DNA of 54,230 nucleotides, taken from positions 1 to 54,230 of the forward strand of contig NZ_CAKKNB010000007.1 of the NCBI RefSeq assembly GCF_918741295.1, in the 5' to 3' direction. The position numbers and the translations under genes were made by a program. The notes beneath the pieces were generated by a model. That model saw only the letters and a program-made list of their open reading frames with translations. It did not search any database and was not told where the DNA came from. Position 1 is the stretch's first letter. Every line of letters begins with the position of its first letter. Source of the DNA: Aquabacterium sp. CECT 9606 (GTDB lineage: Bacteria > Pseudomonadota > Gammaproteobacteria > Burkholderiales > Burkholderiaceae_C). Shown piece after piece: positions 44,727-54,029 of this stretch.

Positions 44727-46412
44727 ATGATTCAAGCCAAGCGTGCCCTACTTTCCGCCCTGGGTGAAGCCCTGGGCCATGTTGTCCCCGATAGCAGTTA
44801 CATCCCCGTCTTCGAAGCGCCCAAGCAAGCCTCGCATGGCGACCTGGCCTGCACGGCGGCCATGCAACTGGCCAAGCCTCTCAAGAAGAACCCCCGGGAG
44901 CTGGCCCAAGCCCTGATCGAGGCGCTGCAGCGGCAGCCTGCCGTTCAGCAGTGGGTGGCCAGCATGGAGATCGCGGGCCCTGGCTTCATCAATCTGCGCC
45001 TCAAGCCCGAGGCCAAGCAGGCCGTCGTGGCCGAGGTGCTGGCCGAGGGCGACCAGTTCGGCTGCCAGCCCCTGACCGACCGCAAGGTGCTGGTCGAGTT
45101 CGTCTCGGCCAACCCCACTGGCCCGCTGCACGTTGGCCATGGCCGCCAGGGCGCGCTGGGCGATGCCCTGTGCAACCTCTTCGCCACGCAAGGCGTGTCC
45201 GTCACCCGCGAGTTCTATTACAACGACGCGGGCGTGCAGATCGCCACGCTCACCGCCTCCACCCAGGCGCGCCTCAAGGGCCTCAAGCCCGGTGACGCCG
45301 AGTGGCCCGAATCCGCCTACAACGGCGACTACATCGCCGACATTGCCGCCGATTTCCTGGCCAAGAAAACCGTCAAGGCCGACGACCGTGAATTCACCGC
45401 GTCTGGCGACATCAATGACCTCGACAGCATCCGCCAGTTCGCCGTCGCCTACCTGCGCCACGAACAAGACTTGGACCTGAAGGCCTTCGGCGTCCGCTTC
45501 GACAACTACTACCTTGAATCCAGCCTTTACACCAGCGGCCGGGTCGAGCAAACAGTCAAGAAGCTCGTCGATGCCGGCAAAACATTCGAAGAGGGCGGCG
45601 CCCTCTGGCTGCGCAGCACGGATTACGGCGACGACAAGGACCGCGTCATGCGCAAGTCCGACGGTGGCTATACCTACTTCGTGCCCGACGTGGCGTACCA
45701 CATCGCCAAATGGGAGCGCGGCTTCCAGCAGGTCGTCAACATCCAGGGCTCCGACCACCACGGCACCATCGCCCGCGTGCGCGCCGGCTTGCAAGCCGCT
45801 GGCGTGGGCATCCCGCAAGGCTGGCCCGACTACGTGCTGCACAAGATGGTCACCGTGCTCAAGGGCGGTGAAGAGGTCAAGATCTCCAAACGCGCAGGCA
45901 GCTACGTCACCCTGCGCGACCTGATCGAGTGGACCAGCAAGGACGCCGTGCGCTTCTTCCTGATCAGCCGCAAGGCCGACACCGAATTCGTCTTCGACGT
46001 CGACCTGGCCCTCAAGACCAACGACGAAAACCCAGTGTTTTACGTCCAATACGCCCATGCCCGCATGAGCAAGGTGCTGCGCGATTGGGCGGCCGACAAG
46101 GGGGGCGACCTGTCCGCCCTGTCGAAGGCCGACTTCAGCCTGCTCAAGGCCGACACCGAGCTGACCTTGATGACGAAGCTGGCCGAATACCCCGGCATGC
46201 TCACGCTCGCGGCCCAAGGGCTGGCGCCGCACGATGTGGCGTTTTACCTGCGCGACCTGGCGGGCGCATTCCACAGCTACTATGCGGCGGAACGTTTCCT
46301 GGTCGACGAGGTCGAACTCAGCCGAGCCCGCATGGCCCTGCTGTCGGCCACTGCCCAGGTCTTGCGCAATGGTCTGGCCCTGCTTGGGGTCAGTGCTCCT
46401 GAAAAGATGTAA
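44727..46412 (+). CDS. argS: Arginyl-tRNA synthetase
   Basis: Charges tRNA-Arg in the cytoplasm. The 561-residue class I enzyme has the N-terminal Add-1 domain ([20 protein letters not shown]), the HIGH-type motif in [21 protein letters not shown] near residues 123-143, [15 protein letters not shown], and the KMSK-like [18 protein letters not shown]. The anticodon-binding C-terminal domain includes [14 protein letters not shown] and ends [17 protein letters not shown]. The 32-codon upstream extension is rejected because the family begins at MIQAKRA. Confidence 0.97.
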   Translation: MIQAKRALLSALGEALGHVVPDSSYIPVFEAPKQASHGDLACTAAMQLAKPLKKNPRELAQALIEALQRQPAVQQWVASMEIAGPGFINLRLKPEAKQAVVAEVLAEGDQFGCQPLTDRKVLVEFVSANPTGPLHVGHGRQGALGDALCNLFATQGVSVTREFYYNDAGVQIATLTASTQARLKGLKPGDAEWPESAYNGDYIADIAADFLAKKTVKADDREFTASGDINDLDSIRQFAVAYLRHEQDLDLKAFGVRFDNYYLESSLYTSGRVEQTVKKLVDAGKTFEEGGALWLRSTDYGDDKDRVMRKSDGGYTYFVPDVAYHIAKWERGFQQVVNIQGSDHHGTIARVRAGLQAAGVGIPQGWPDYVLHKMVTVLKGGEEVKISKRAGSYVTLRDLIEWTSKDAVRFFLISRKADTEFVFDVDLALKTNDENPVFYVQYAHARMSKVLRDWAADKGGDLSALSKADFSLLKADTELTLMTKLAEYPGMLTLAAQGLAPHDVAFYLRDLAGAFHSYYAAERFLVDEVELSRARMALLSATAQVLRNGLALLGVSAPEKM

Positions 46413-46433
46413 CTCCTGCCAAGGACAATGCAC

Positions 46434-47102
46434 ATGAAATCGCAGCGCGGAGGCTTCTTCCTCGGCATGATCGTCGGTCTGTTGATCGGCCTGGCCATGT
46501 CCCTGGGCGTGGCGGTGTACATCACCAAAGTACCCTTGCCCTTCATCGACAAGGTTCCTCAGCGCACGGCCGAGCAAGATGCCGCCGAGGCCGAGCACAA
46601 CAAGAACTGGGATCCCAACAGCGGCTTGTACGGCAAAAACCCCGCCAAGCCGCATGCCGTGCCTCAGCCTGTGGTGGACGAGGCCGCATCCGCCGCGTCC
46701 GAGCCCGCCGTGCCAGCGTCGGGTGGTCATCCCATCACCACCGATCCGGCCACGCCTGCGCCCGCACCTTCCAAGCCCTCTGCGCCGGCCAAGGCCGCTT
46801 CCAGTGCGCGCAACCCGGCGGCCATTCTTTCTGGTGAACCCCTGTCCACCGCTTCGGCTCCTGACTCGTTGAGTTACTACGTGCAAGCCGGTGCCTACGC
46901 CAACCAGACCGAAGCAGAGCAGCAAAGAGGCAAGCTGGCTTTGATGGACCTGGAAGCCCGCATCGTCGAGCGCGAAGTCAGTGGCCGCATCATGTACCGC
47001 GTTCGCATCGGTCCGTTTGGCCTGCGCGAGCAAGCCGAGGACGTGCGCGTCAAACTCTCGGCCAATGGCGTGGATTCGGCCCTGGTGCGCGTGCAGAAAT
47101 GA
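46434..47102 (+). CDS. SPOR-domain protein, FtsN-like
   Basis: A 222-residue bitopic membrane protein. A short cytoplasmic basic segment (MKSQRG) precedes a helix (FFLGMIVGLLIGLAMSLGVAVYI, ~8-30); a Pro/Ala/Lys-rich periplasmic linker spans ~35-140; and a C-terminal SPOR domain (~145-222, SYYVQAGAYANQTEAEQQRGKLALMDLEARIVEREVSGRIMYRVRIGPF) binds denuded septal peptidoglycan. This matches the FtsN layout, though the essential FtsN motif is not clear. AAGGA at 46421 is eight bases before this ATG and only two before the ATG at 46428. Located between argS and dsbA, a common Burkholderiales order. Confidence 0.9.
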   Translation: MKSQRGGFFLGMIVGLLIGLAMSLGVAVYITKVPLPFIDKVPQRTAEQDAAEAEHNKNWDPNSGLYGKNPAKPHAVPQPVVDEAASAASEPAVPASGGHPITTDPATPAPAPSKPSAPAKAASSARNPAAILSGEPLSTASAPDSLSYYVQAGAYANQTEAEQQRGKLALMDLEARIVEREVSGRIMYRVRIGPFGLREQAEDVRVKLSANGVDSALVRVQK

Positions 47103-47152
47103 ATGACCGCGTCCCTGAAGAACAACGACAGGCATCACCGAAAGGAAGTTTC

Positions 47153-47812
47153 ATGAACCGCCGCGAGTTTTCGTCCCAAGCCTTGGGCGTTGCTGGATTG
47201 ACCTTGGCCCCTGGCGTGTGGACCAGCGCCCAGGCGCAGGCTGCCGCCCCCATTGAGGGCACCAACTTCATCAAGTTGTCCCAGAACGCCCCGGTGTCTG
47301 CCCCCGCTGGCAAAATCGAGGTGGTCGAATTCTTCTGGTACGGTTGCCCCCATTGCCACCATTTCGAGCCCTACCTGGCCGCCTGGGCCGCCAAACTGCC
47401 GCCCGATGTGGTCTTCCGCCGCATGCCGGTCGTGTTCCGCGAAGTGCCTTTCGTCGCGCACCAGCAGCTGTATTTCGCCATTGAGGCCCTGGGCCTGATT
47501 CCCGTGCTGCACGCCAAGGTCTTCCATGCCCTTCACGTCGAGCAGCAAAAGCTGGACAATCCGGAAGCCATCGCGGCCTTCGTCACCAAGAACGGCGTGG
47601 ACCCGGTTAAATTCCTGGCCATGTACAACTCGTTCGCCGTTCAGACCAAGGGCCGTCAGGCGCGTGGCCTGATGGAGGCGTACAAGCTGGATGGTGTCCC
47701 CACCCTGGGCATCGCCGGCCAATACACCACCTCGGTGTCGCTCAATGCCACACCCGAGAAAACCTTGGCAGTGGCCGATTACCTGATCGCTCGGGTCCGC
47801 AAGCCCAAGTAA
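47153..47812 (+). CDS. dsbA: Thiol:disulfide interchange protein DsbA
   Basis: Introduces disulfide bonds into periplasmic proteins. A 219-residue precursor starting after AAAGGAAG. The N-terminus MNRREFSSQALGVAGLTLAPG has an RRxF pair resembling a twin-arginine signal. The active site is CPHC at residues 65-68 within VEFFWYGCPHCHHFEPYL. The cis-Pro loop is GVPTLGI. It begins 50 bases after the SPOR gene. It could provide disulfides for the LPS-transport machinery encoded nearby and for envelope proteins in general. Confidence 0.95.
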   Translation: MNRREFSSQALGVAGLTLAPGVWTSAQAQAAAPIEGTNFIKLSQNAPVSAPAGKIEVVEFFWYGCPHCHHFEPYLAAWAAKLPPDVVFRRMPVVFREVPFVAHQQLYFAIEALGLIPVLHAKVFHALHVEQQKLDNPEAIAAFVTKNGVDPVKFLAMYNSFAVQTKGRQARGLMEAYKLDGVPTLGIAGQYTTSVSLNATPEKTLAVADYLIARVRKPK

Positions 47813-47830
47813 GCGCTTGCTCCGGTGGTC

Positions 47831-47854
47831 GCCGTTGGCTTAAAAGCCGACGGC
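47831..47854 (+). terminator. Hairpin after dsbA
   Basis: GCCGTTGGCTT (47831-47841) pairs with AAGCCGACGGC (47844-47854) with one G-T pair. The stem is strong but has only a two-base loop as drawn and no clear T-run. It is likely to end or process the dsbA transcript. Confidence 0.5.
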
Positions 47855-47883
47855 ACGGTGCGGAAATCACGTCATTCTTTGCC

Positions 47884-47909
47884 CGAAGCGTGGGCTTCGC
47901 GGCTAGAAT
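47884..47909 (+). promoter_or_regulatory. lptA promoter region with inverted repeat
   Basis: TAGAAT at 47904-47909 is a good -10; TTGCCC at 47879-47884 is a weak -35 at 19 bases. CGAAGC-GTGG-GCTTCG (47884-47899) is a perfect inverted repeat between them, a plausible operator. Confidence 0.4.
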
Positions 47910-47922
47910 GAATGCAATTTCC

Positions 47923-48630
47923 ATGCCGAATATGTCATCGTTTTCCACAGTGCCCCTCCTCGTTCTGCACCGTCTGGCCCAAGTGGCCGGGCGGGTTGCG
48001 CCCACGGTCGCCGCAGCCCTGCTGGGGGTGGCCGTCCTGGCGGTGCCTGCGCGGGCTGAAAAGGCCGACCGTGACCAACCCCTGAACTTCTCAGCCGACA
48101 GTGCCCGGGTGGATGACACCCAGCGCATCAACGTCCTCACCGGCAACGTTGAGATCACCAAGGGCTCCATGGTGTTCCGCGCGGCCCGGGTTGAGGTCCG
48201 GCAAAACGCCGACGGAACGCAAACCGCCAATGCGCGCGGGGCTGGCACCAATGGCCGGGCCTATTTCCGCCAGAAACGCGAAGGCCTGGACGAGTTCATC
48301 GAGGGCGAAGGCGACCGCGTTGAATACGACGGGGCCTCTGACACGGTGCGCTTCACCGGTCGTGCCATCATGCGGCGCTTGCGCGGTTCCACTTTGGCCG
48401 ACGAGGTCGTGGGCCAGACCATCGTGTACGACAACCGCACCGAGGTGTTCCAGGTGGTGGGCGGCGCCGGTTCGGCCATGTCCAGCGGACGCGTGCGCGG
48501 CGTGATCGCGCCTCGCCCGGCGGCCTCTGCACCCGCCAAATCCACGCCAGACGCTGGCCGCGACAAGGGCGCCTCCCTCTCACCCAGCTCAACCTTGTCT
48601 CCATCAGAGTTGGAAAGTGCGCGCCGATGA
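47923..48630 (+). CDS. lptA: Lipopolysaccharide transport periplasmic protein LptA
   Basis: Forms the periplasmic bridge that carries LPS to the outer membrane. About 235 residues. The start at 47923 follows the likely transcription start; 47908 (overlapping the -10) and 47932 are alternatives. The signal peptide ends near VPARA-E. The OstA/LptA core shows [52 protein letters not shown], and [13 protein letters not shown] with the repeated beta-jellyroll pattern. The C-terminal ~45 residues are a Pro/Ala/Ser-rich tail. It overlaps lptB by four bases. LptC, usually just upstream in relatives, is not here. Confidence 0.93.
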   Translation: MPNMSSFSTVPLLVLHRLAQVAGRVAPTVAAALLGVAVLAVPARAEKADRDQPLNFSADSARVDDTQRINVLTGNVEITKGSMVFRAARVEVRQNADGTQTANARGAGTNGRAYFRQKREGLDEFIEGEGDRVEYDGASDTVRFTGRAIMRRLRGSTLADEVVGQTIVYDNRTEVFQVVGGAGSAMSSGRVRGVIAPRPAASAPAKSTPDAGRDKGASLSPSSTLSPSELESARR

Positions 48631-49403
48631 GCACTGACTTCCAGCCGACATTGGTGGACACCACCAGCCGACTGCGGGCCGAAGGGCTCAAAAAGCGCTA
48701 CGGCGCCCGCACCGTGGTTCATGATGTTCACGTGGCGGTCGAGGCTGGTGAGGTGGTTGGTTTGTTGGGGCCCAATGGCGCAGGCAAAACCACCAGTTTC
48801 TACATGATCGTGGGCCTGGTGCGCGCCGATGCCGGTGTCATCGAAATCGACGGCCAACGCGTCGAGCGCCTGCCTATCCACGAACGCTCCAGCCGCGGCC
48901 TGAGCTACCTGCCGCAAGAGGCATCCATCTTCCGCAAGCTCAACGTCGAGGACAACATTCGCGCCGTGCTCGAGTTGCAGCGTGACGCCCGTGGCAAGGC
49001 CCTGAGCGGCAAGGAGATCGACGCGCGCCTGAACACCTTGCTGCGCGATCTGAGCATCGAGCGCCTGCGCAGCAACCCCGCTTTGTCGCTGTCGGGCGGC
49101 GAGCGCCGCCGCGTTGAAATCGCGCGCGCCCTGGCCACCCAGCCCCGCTTCATCCTGCTTGACGAGCCCTTTGCCGGCGTCGATCCCATCGCGGTGATCG
49201 AGATCCAGCGCATCATCAGCTTCCTCAAGGGGCGCGGCATCGGTGTGCTCATCACCGACCACAACGTGCGCGAAACCTTGGGCATTTGCGACCGCGCCTA
49301 CATCATCAGCGAAGGCCGCGTGCTGGCCGAAGGCCGCCCCGCCGAAATCATCAACAACGCCGAGGTGCGCAAGGTCTACCTTGGCGAGCATTTCCGCATG
49401 TGA
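48627..49403 (+). CDS. lptB: LPS export ABC transporter ATP-binding protein LptB
   Basis: The ATPase of the LptB2FGC complex on the inner-membrane inner face. 258 residues: Walker [10 protein letters not shown] (~51-59), Q-loop [15 protein letters not shown], signature [15 protein letters not shown], Walker [14 protein letters not shown], and H-loop [43 protein letters not shown] is the typical LptB end. Translationally coupled to lptA (ATGA) and followed by rpoN after 13 bases. Confidence 0.98.
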   Translation: MSTDFQPTLVDTTSRLRAEGLKKRYGARTVVHDVHVAVEAGEVVGLLGPNGAGKTTSFYMIVGLVRADAGVIEIDGQRVERLPIHERSSRGLSYLPQEASIFRKLNVEDNIRAVLELQRDARGKALSGKEIDARLNTLLRDLSIERLRSNPALSLSGGERRRVEIARALATQPRFILLDEPFAGVDPIAVIEIQRIISFLKGRGIGVLITDHNVRETLGICDRAYIISEGRVLAEGRPAEIINNAEVRKVYLGEHFRM

Positions 49404-49416
49404 GCGCTGAGCCGTC

Positions 49417-50958
49417 ATGAAGCCCTCTCTGCAGTTCCGCCTCTCGCAGCACCTCGCGCTCACACCGCAGTTGCAGCAGTCCATCCGCCTGCTGCAGTTG
49501 TCCACGCTCGAGCTGCACCAGGAAATCGAGCAGATGCTCGAACAGAATCCCTTCCTGGAGCCCGAAGAAGAACTCCCCGCCCTGGATGTGGCCGCCGGCA
49601 TGGAGTTCGAGCGCCAGCGCAATGACAGCACCGCCGCTGACAACGAAGCCGCCCACAAGGACGGTCCCGAATCTTCCGAGCCCGATGCCGCCGCTGGCCT
49701 GGACACCGCCGAACTCGGCACCACCGAGCGCGACGATTGGGAAAACGGCACCGAGCGCGAAGACTTCGACGGCATCCGCGAAACGCCCAACCGCAACAAT
49801 GACGAAGACGACTTCGACCCCCTCGAGCGCAACAGCATCGCCATCAGCCTTCAAGAGCACCTGCGTCAGCAACTGCGCGGCACCCGCCTGAGCGGCGCCG
49901 ACATGGCCGCCGTCGAGATGTTGATCGAATCACTGAACGACGACGGCTACCTGGCCGATTCGCTCGAAGACATCGCCGACTCCCTGCTCGATGAAGACGC
50001 CGACGAGGACGACCGCGACGAGGTCATGTCCCGCCTGCGCTGCGGCCTGAGCTGGCTGCAGAACCTCGACCCCATCGGTGTTGGCGCGGCCAACCTGTCC
50101 GAGTGCCTGATCCTGCAACTGCGCGTGCTGCCCGTTTGTGAAGCGCAGGCCACAGCCATCGCCATCTGCAAGAGTCACCTCGACCTGCTGGCCCGCCGCG
50201 ACACCAAGAAGCTGGTGAGCGCCCTTGGCGTCGACGAAACCGTGCTGAAAGAAGCGCAGACCCTCATCGTCAGCCTTGAACCCAAGCCCGGCCGCCCTTT
50301 CACGCGCGCCGAAGCCAACATCATCGTGCCCGACGTGATCGTGCAGAAGTCCGGCCGCAACTGGAAGGTCGTGCTCAACCAGGATGTGATGCCCAAGCTG
50401 CGCATCAACGATCTCTATGCGCAGGCCTTGCGCCAAAGCCGTTCGCCACGCGGCACCACCGCCTCCGAAGGCCACGTGGCCATGAGCTCGCGCCTGCAAG
50501 AAGCCCGCTGGTTCGTCAAGAACATCCAGCAGCGCTTCGATACCATCCTGCGTGTCTCGCAAGCCATCGTTGATCGGCAGAAGAATTTTTTCACGCATGG
50601 CGAGATCGCCATGAAGCCCCTGGTGCTGCGCGAGATCGCCGACGAACTCGGCCTGCACGAGTCCACCATCTCGCGCGTCACCACGGCCAAGTACATGTCG
50701 ACGCCCTTCGGCACGTTTGAGCTGAAGTATTTCTTCGGCTCATCCCTGAACACCGAGGCCGGCGGCAACGCGTCCAGCACAGCGGTGCGTGCGCTCATCA
50801 AGCAGTTGGTGGTGGCCGAGGACGCCAAGAAGCCCTTGTCTGACAGCCAACTCAGCAGCATGTTGGAAGAGCAAGGCATCCAGGTCGCTCGCCGCACCGT
50901 GGCCAAGTACCGCGAAGCCCTCAAGATCGCCCCGGCCAACTTGCGCAAGGCCCTCTGA
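49417..50958 (+). CDS. rpoN: RNA polymerase sigma-54 factor
   Basis: Directs RNA polymerase to -24/-12 promoters activated by enhancer-binding proteins. 513 residues. Region I is LQFRLSQHLALTPQLQQSIRLLQLSTLELHQEIEQMLEQNPFLE. An acidic linker (~60-140) with many Asp/Glu follows. The core-binding domain includes LNDDGYLADSLEDIA. The HTH is around KPLVLREIADELGLHESTISRVTTAKYMSTPFGTFELKYFF. The RpoN box is ARRTVAKYREAL. The lptB-rpoN order is widely conserved. Confidence 0.98.
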   Translation: MKPSLQFRLSQHLALTPQLQQSIRLLQLSTLELHQEIEQMLEQNPFLEPEEELPALDVAAGMEFERQRNDSTAADNEAAHKDGPESSEPDAAAGLDTAELGTTERDDWENGTEREDFDGIRETPNRNNDEDDFDPLERNSIAISLQEHLRQQLRGTRLSGADMAAVEMLIESLNDDGYLADSLEDIADSLLDEDADEDDRDEVMSRLRCGLSWLQNLDPIGVGAANLSECLILQLRVLPVCEAQATAIAICKSHLDLLARRDTKKLVSALGVDETVLKEAQTLIVSLEPKPGRPFTRAEANIIVPDVIVQKSGRNWKVVLNQDVMPKLRINDLYAQALRQSRSPRGTTASEGHVAMSSRLQEARWFVKNIQQRFDTILRVSQAIVDRQKNFFTHGEIAMKPLVLREIADELGLHESTISRVTTAKYMSTPFGTFELKYFFGSSLNTEAGGNASSTAVRALIKQLVVAEDAKKPLSDSQLSSMLEEQGIQVARRTVAKYREALKIAPANLRKAL

Positions 50959-51668
50959 TGCTGCCCCGCCTGGACACCGTGCTGGCCACCCTGCCGCTGG
51001 CGGATTGGGCGGCAGCGGCACTCTTCCTCTTTGGCTGGATCGGTTACGCGCTCTTCGCCAAATGGCGCTCCAAGTCCGAACACACCTTGCTGGCCAGCAC
51101 CAATCACTTCCGCAATCTGTGGATGCACCAGGTCACCTACCGCGACCAGCGCATCGTCGATGCCGCCGTCGTGCAGAACCTGTCCACCAGCCCCTCCTTC
51201 TGGGCCTCGACCACCATCCTCGTGCTGGGTGGTCTGCTGGCTGTGCTCGGCACCAGCGAGAAAGCCAGCGACCTGGTCAAGGATCTGCCCTTCGCAGCCC
51301 GCACCACCATGCTCATCTTCGACCTGAAGATCCTGTCCCTGCTGGCTGTCTTCGTCTACGCCTTCTTCCGTTTTACCTGGTCGATGCGCGTCTATTCCTT
51401 CGGCGCCATTCTGGTGGGCGCCGCGCCCAACGTCGAGCACTTCGACTCGGGCGCCGCCAACCGCCAGGAGTTTGCCGACCGCGCCGGCCGCCTCATGGGC
51501 ATGGCCGCCGAAAGCTTCGCCGACGGCCTGCGCGCCTATTACATGGCCTTTGCCGTCATCGGCTGGTTCGTCTCACCCGCCGCTTTTGCCATCGGCACCT
51601 TGGCGGTTCTGTGGGTGCTCTATCAGCGAGAATTCCGCTCAGACGTCCTGGCCGTCCTCCGCAGCTGA
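50958..51668 (+). CDS. DUF599-family membrane protein
   Basis: A 236-residue protein with about four hydrophobic helices. Its start overlaps the rpoN stop (TGATG). Family marks include WRSKSEHTLLASTNHFRNLWMHQVTYRDQRIVDAAVVQNL, STSPSFWASTTILVLGGLLAVLG, FDLKILSLLAVFVYAFFRFTWSMRVYSF and ADGLRAYYMAFAVIGWF. Function unknown; probably co-transcribed with rpoN. Confidence 0.9.
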   Translation: MLPRLDTVLATLPLADWAAAALFLFGWIGYALFAKWRSKSEHTLLASTNHFRNLWMHQVTYRDQRIVDAAVVQNLSTSPSFWASTTILVLGGLLAVLGTSEKASDLVKDLPFAARTTMLIFDLKILSLLAVFVYAFFRFTWSMRVYSFGAILVGAAPNVEHFDSGAANRQEFADRAGRLMGMAAESFADGLRAYYMAFAVIGWFVSPAAFAIGTLAVLWVLYQREFRSDVLAVLRS

Positions 51669-51695
51669 GCTGCCTGCCCCTTTTCAGTCTGCACC

Positions 51696-53114
51696 GTGAC
51701 GACTCCCAAGCCTCCTCCGCGTCGCATTGCCGCTCCTGGCCGTTCCGCCCAAACGGGCCCGCGCGGCCCTGCGTCTCCCGCCTCCGGCCCCCGCGGCAAC
51801 GCACCCGCCAAAAAATTCATCCCCCCGGTGAGCCCCGCCCGCGTTCAGGCGCTCTTCATGCCCTGCGCCACCGGCGTCGAAACCCTGCTGGCTGACGAAG
51901 CCAAGCGCATCCTCGGCGCCGATGCGGAGGTGCAATCCGTGCGCGGTGGCGTCGAAGTCCAGGCCGACACACCGGCCAAGCTCGTTGACTGCACTTTCAG
52001 GCTCAACCTGGAAAGCCGATTGGCCCAGCGCGTCCTATGGCGCGTGGCCGTCAACTTCTACCGCCACGAAGATGATCTCTACGGCATCGCGCGGCAAATC
52101 GACTGGACCGACTGGATCACCCCGCAGCACACCCTGCGCGTGGACGTCACCGCCCGCAACAGCCCCCTGCGCAGCCTCAACTTCCCGGCCCTGCGCGTCA
52201 AAGACGCCGTCTGCGACGTCCTGCGAGACGCCACCGGCGAGCGCCCCAGCGTCGACACTTTCCGACCTGATCTGGGCCTGGTCCTGCACCTGGACGAAAC
52301 GCAGGCCTTCCTCTACGTCGACACCTCAGGCGAAGCGCTCTTCAAGCGCGGCTGGCGCGAAGACGTCGGCGAAGCCCCGCTGAAGGAAACCCTGGCCGCC
52401 GCCATGCTTGCCGCCGCCGGCTGGCAAGGCCGCCCCGAAGATGGCCCCTTGCTGGACCCGTGTTGCGGCGCCGGTACCATCCCCATCGAAGCCGCGCAAA
52501 TCACCTGCGACATCGCCCCGGGTTTGCTGCGCAGCTTCGCTTTCGAGAACCTGCTGCCCTTCGTCCCCCATGAGGCGCACTGGCGCGCCTTGCACCAGGC
52601 TGCCTTGGACCGTCGACGCCCACCCCAAGTGGCCATCTACGCCGGCGACGTCTCCTTCCGCATGACCGACTTCGCCACCCGCAACGCCGAGCGCGCAGGC
52701 GTGCTGCACGCCATCGAATTCAAAACCGGCGACGCTTTGCAGCGCCCCGCGCCGGTCGAATCAGGCTTGCTGATGTTCAATCCGCCTTATGGTGAGCGCA
52801 TCGACCCCAAAGGCACCGGCCAGGGTGGCCGTCGGCCACAAGTCAACGACGAACCTGTGGCCGCACGCTCTGGCCGTGAACAATTCGACGCCAGCGAGGC
52901 CGACGACTTCTTTCAACGCCTGGCCGCGCACTGGAAGCGCCACTACGCCGGTTGGACCGCCTGGATCCTCAGTCCCGACATGAAGCTGCCCAGCGCCATG
53001 CGCTTCAAGGAAAGCCGCCGTGTCGTGCTCTTCAACGGCCCCATCGAATGCCGTCTGTTCCGCTTCGACCTCGTCGCCGGCTCCAACAAGGACAGGGCGC
53101 CCGACAAGGCCTGA
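51696..53114 (+). CDS. rlmL: THUMP-domain RNA methyltransferase, RlmL-like
   Basis: A 472-residue SAM-dependent methyltransferase resembling the N-terminal (RlmL) half of E. coli RlmKL, which makes m2G2445 in 23S rRNA. GTG start. A basic, proline-rich tail of ~45 residues precedes the THUMP region (ALFMPCATGVETLLADEAKRIL; FRLNLESRLAQRVLWRVAVNFY). The methyltransferase core includes LLDPCCGAGTIPIEAAQI, FKTGDA and the catalytic LLMFNPPYGERI (NPPY). The RlmK half is absent, as usual outside gammaproteobacteria. An insert (PKGTGQGGRRPQVNDEPVAARSGREQ) follows NPPY. Confidence 0.93.
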   Translation: MTTPKPPPRRIAAPGRSAQTGPRGPASPASGPRGNAPAKKFIPPVSPARVQALFMPCATGVETLLADEAKRILGADAEVQSVRGGVEVQADTPAKLVDCTFRLNLESRLAQRVLWRVAVNFYRHEDDLYGIARQIDWTDWITPQHTLRVDVTARNSPLRSLNFPALRVKDAVCDVLRDATGERPSVDTFRPDLGLVLHLDETQAFLYVDTSGEALFKRGWREDVGEAPLKETLAAAMLAAAGWQGRPEDGPLLDPCCGAGTIPIEAAQITCDIAPGLLRSFAFENLLPFVPHEAHWRALHQAALDRRRPPQVAIYAGDVSFRMTDFATRNAERAGVLHAIEFKTGDALQRPAPVESGLLMFNPPYGERIDPKGTGQGGRRPQVNDEPVAARSGREQFDASEADDFFQRLAAHWKRHYAGWTAWILSPDMKLPSAMRFKESRRVVLFNGPIECRLFRFDLVAGSNKDRAPDKA

Positions 53115-53128
53115 CCCCTCCCTCTGTT

Positions 53129-53932
53129 TCAACCCTGGCGTGGTGATGGATGGTGCAAAGCCATCAAGCTCATCACGGTCAGCGGGGCGGTGTCGGCCCG
53201 CAGCACCCGTGAACCCAGGCTGACTGGCGCCCACCCCTGGTCGCGTGCGAGCTGTTCCTCTGCTTCGCTCAAGCCGCCCTCGGGACCGCTCAAGAAGGCC
53301 CACGACCTTGGTGATGTCCCTGTGGGATCGGCCTGCTGCCCTGTCCCCGCCTGAAGCCAGTCGCCCACCCACTGCGCGTCTCTCAGGCTCAAGACCCCGC
53401 GCCTGACAGCGGGCTTGGTGGCTGAATTGGCCTCATCGGCGGCCTCCTGCGCCAGCCAGGCCTTCAACCCCATCACCGGCCGCACCACCGGGACTCGCGT
53501 CCGACCCGACTGTTCACACGCGGCGATGGCCACCCCTTGCCAGTGCGCCACCTTCTTCAGCGCACGCTCTCCGTCCAGCCGCAATACCGATCGCTCACAT
53601 ATAAGAGGTTGTATCGCGCTGACCCCCAATTCCGTGGCTTTCTCAACCACCGTGTCCATGCGCTCATTCGTGGGCATGCCCAAAGCCAGGGTGATGTCAG
53701 CACCCAGCTCCCGGCTCACCGCCACAAAAGTCCCCACAGTCACGCGCACCTCGCGGCGCCCCATGGCGCCCACGGACGCCGACCACTCGCCACCGCTTCC
53801 ATCAAACAGAAGCACCGGGTCACCTGGCTGTAGCCGCAACACCTGCACATGCCGAGCAGCCCCATCGGGCAGCGCCATCTCAGCACCTTCACACAAGCCC
53901 AGCCCTGGGCCAACATACAAACGGGGCAGCAC
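53129..53932 (-). CDS. rsmE: 16S rRNA m3U1498 methyltransferase RsmE
   Basis: A SPOUT-family methyltransferase of 267 residues. The GTG at 53930-53932 is chosen because AAAGGA precedes it and the family begins (M)LPRLYV; the frame extends 43 more codons without family character. The PUA-like N-terminal domain (HVQVLRLQPGDPVLLFDGSGGEW) precedes the knotted domain: LALGMPTNERMDTVVEKATELGVSAIQPLICERSVLR, AACEQSGRTRVPVV, FLSGPEGGLSEAEEQLA and LGSRVLRADTAPL. A Gln/Pro/Thr-rich insert (residues ~195-215) is unusual. Convergent with rlmL, with 14 bases between stops. Confidence 0.95.
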   Translation of the reverse strand: MLPRLYVGPGLGLCEGAEMALPDGAARHVQVLRLQPGDPVLLFDGSGGEWSASVGAMGRREVRVTVGTFVAVSRELGADITLALGMPTNERMDTVVEKATELGVSAIQPLICERSVLRLDGERALKKVAHWQGVAIAACEQSGRTRVPVVRPVMGLKAWLAQEAADEANSATKPAVRRGVLSLRDAQWVGDWLQAGTGQQADPTGTSPRSWAFLSGPEGGLSEAEEQLARDQGWAPVSLGSRVLRADTAPLTVMSLMALHHPSPRQG

Positions 53933-53999
53933 AAGCGTCCTTTCAAAGTCAGCCTCTAGTGTGCCTCCCCAATCTTTTTGAAAACTTTTTGCAAAGGAC

Positions 54000-54029
54000 T
54001 TGCGCACTCCTTCAAATCCATGACATAAT
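54000..54029 (+). promoter_or_regulatory. Candidate rRNA operon promoter
   Basis: TTGCGC (54000-54005) and CATAAT (54024-54029) are separated by 18 bases and preceded by A/T-rich tracts (aatctttttgaaaacttttt) resembling an UP element. A second possible promoter, TTGCAA (53989-53994) with TCAAAT (54012-54017) at 17 bases, overlaps it. Confidence 0.55.

Noticed and set aside
44748..47138. Very long minus-strand ORF (796 codons) opposite argS and the SPOR gene
   Set aside because: It is a GC-driven shadow frame: its composition is His/Gly/Gln/Arg-rich without any domain, and it lies antisense to well-supported genes.
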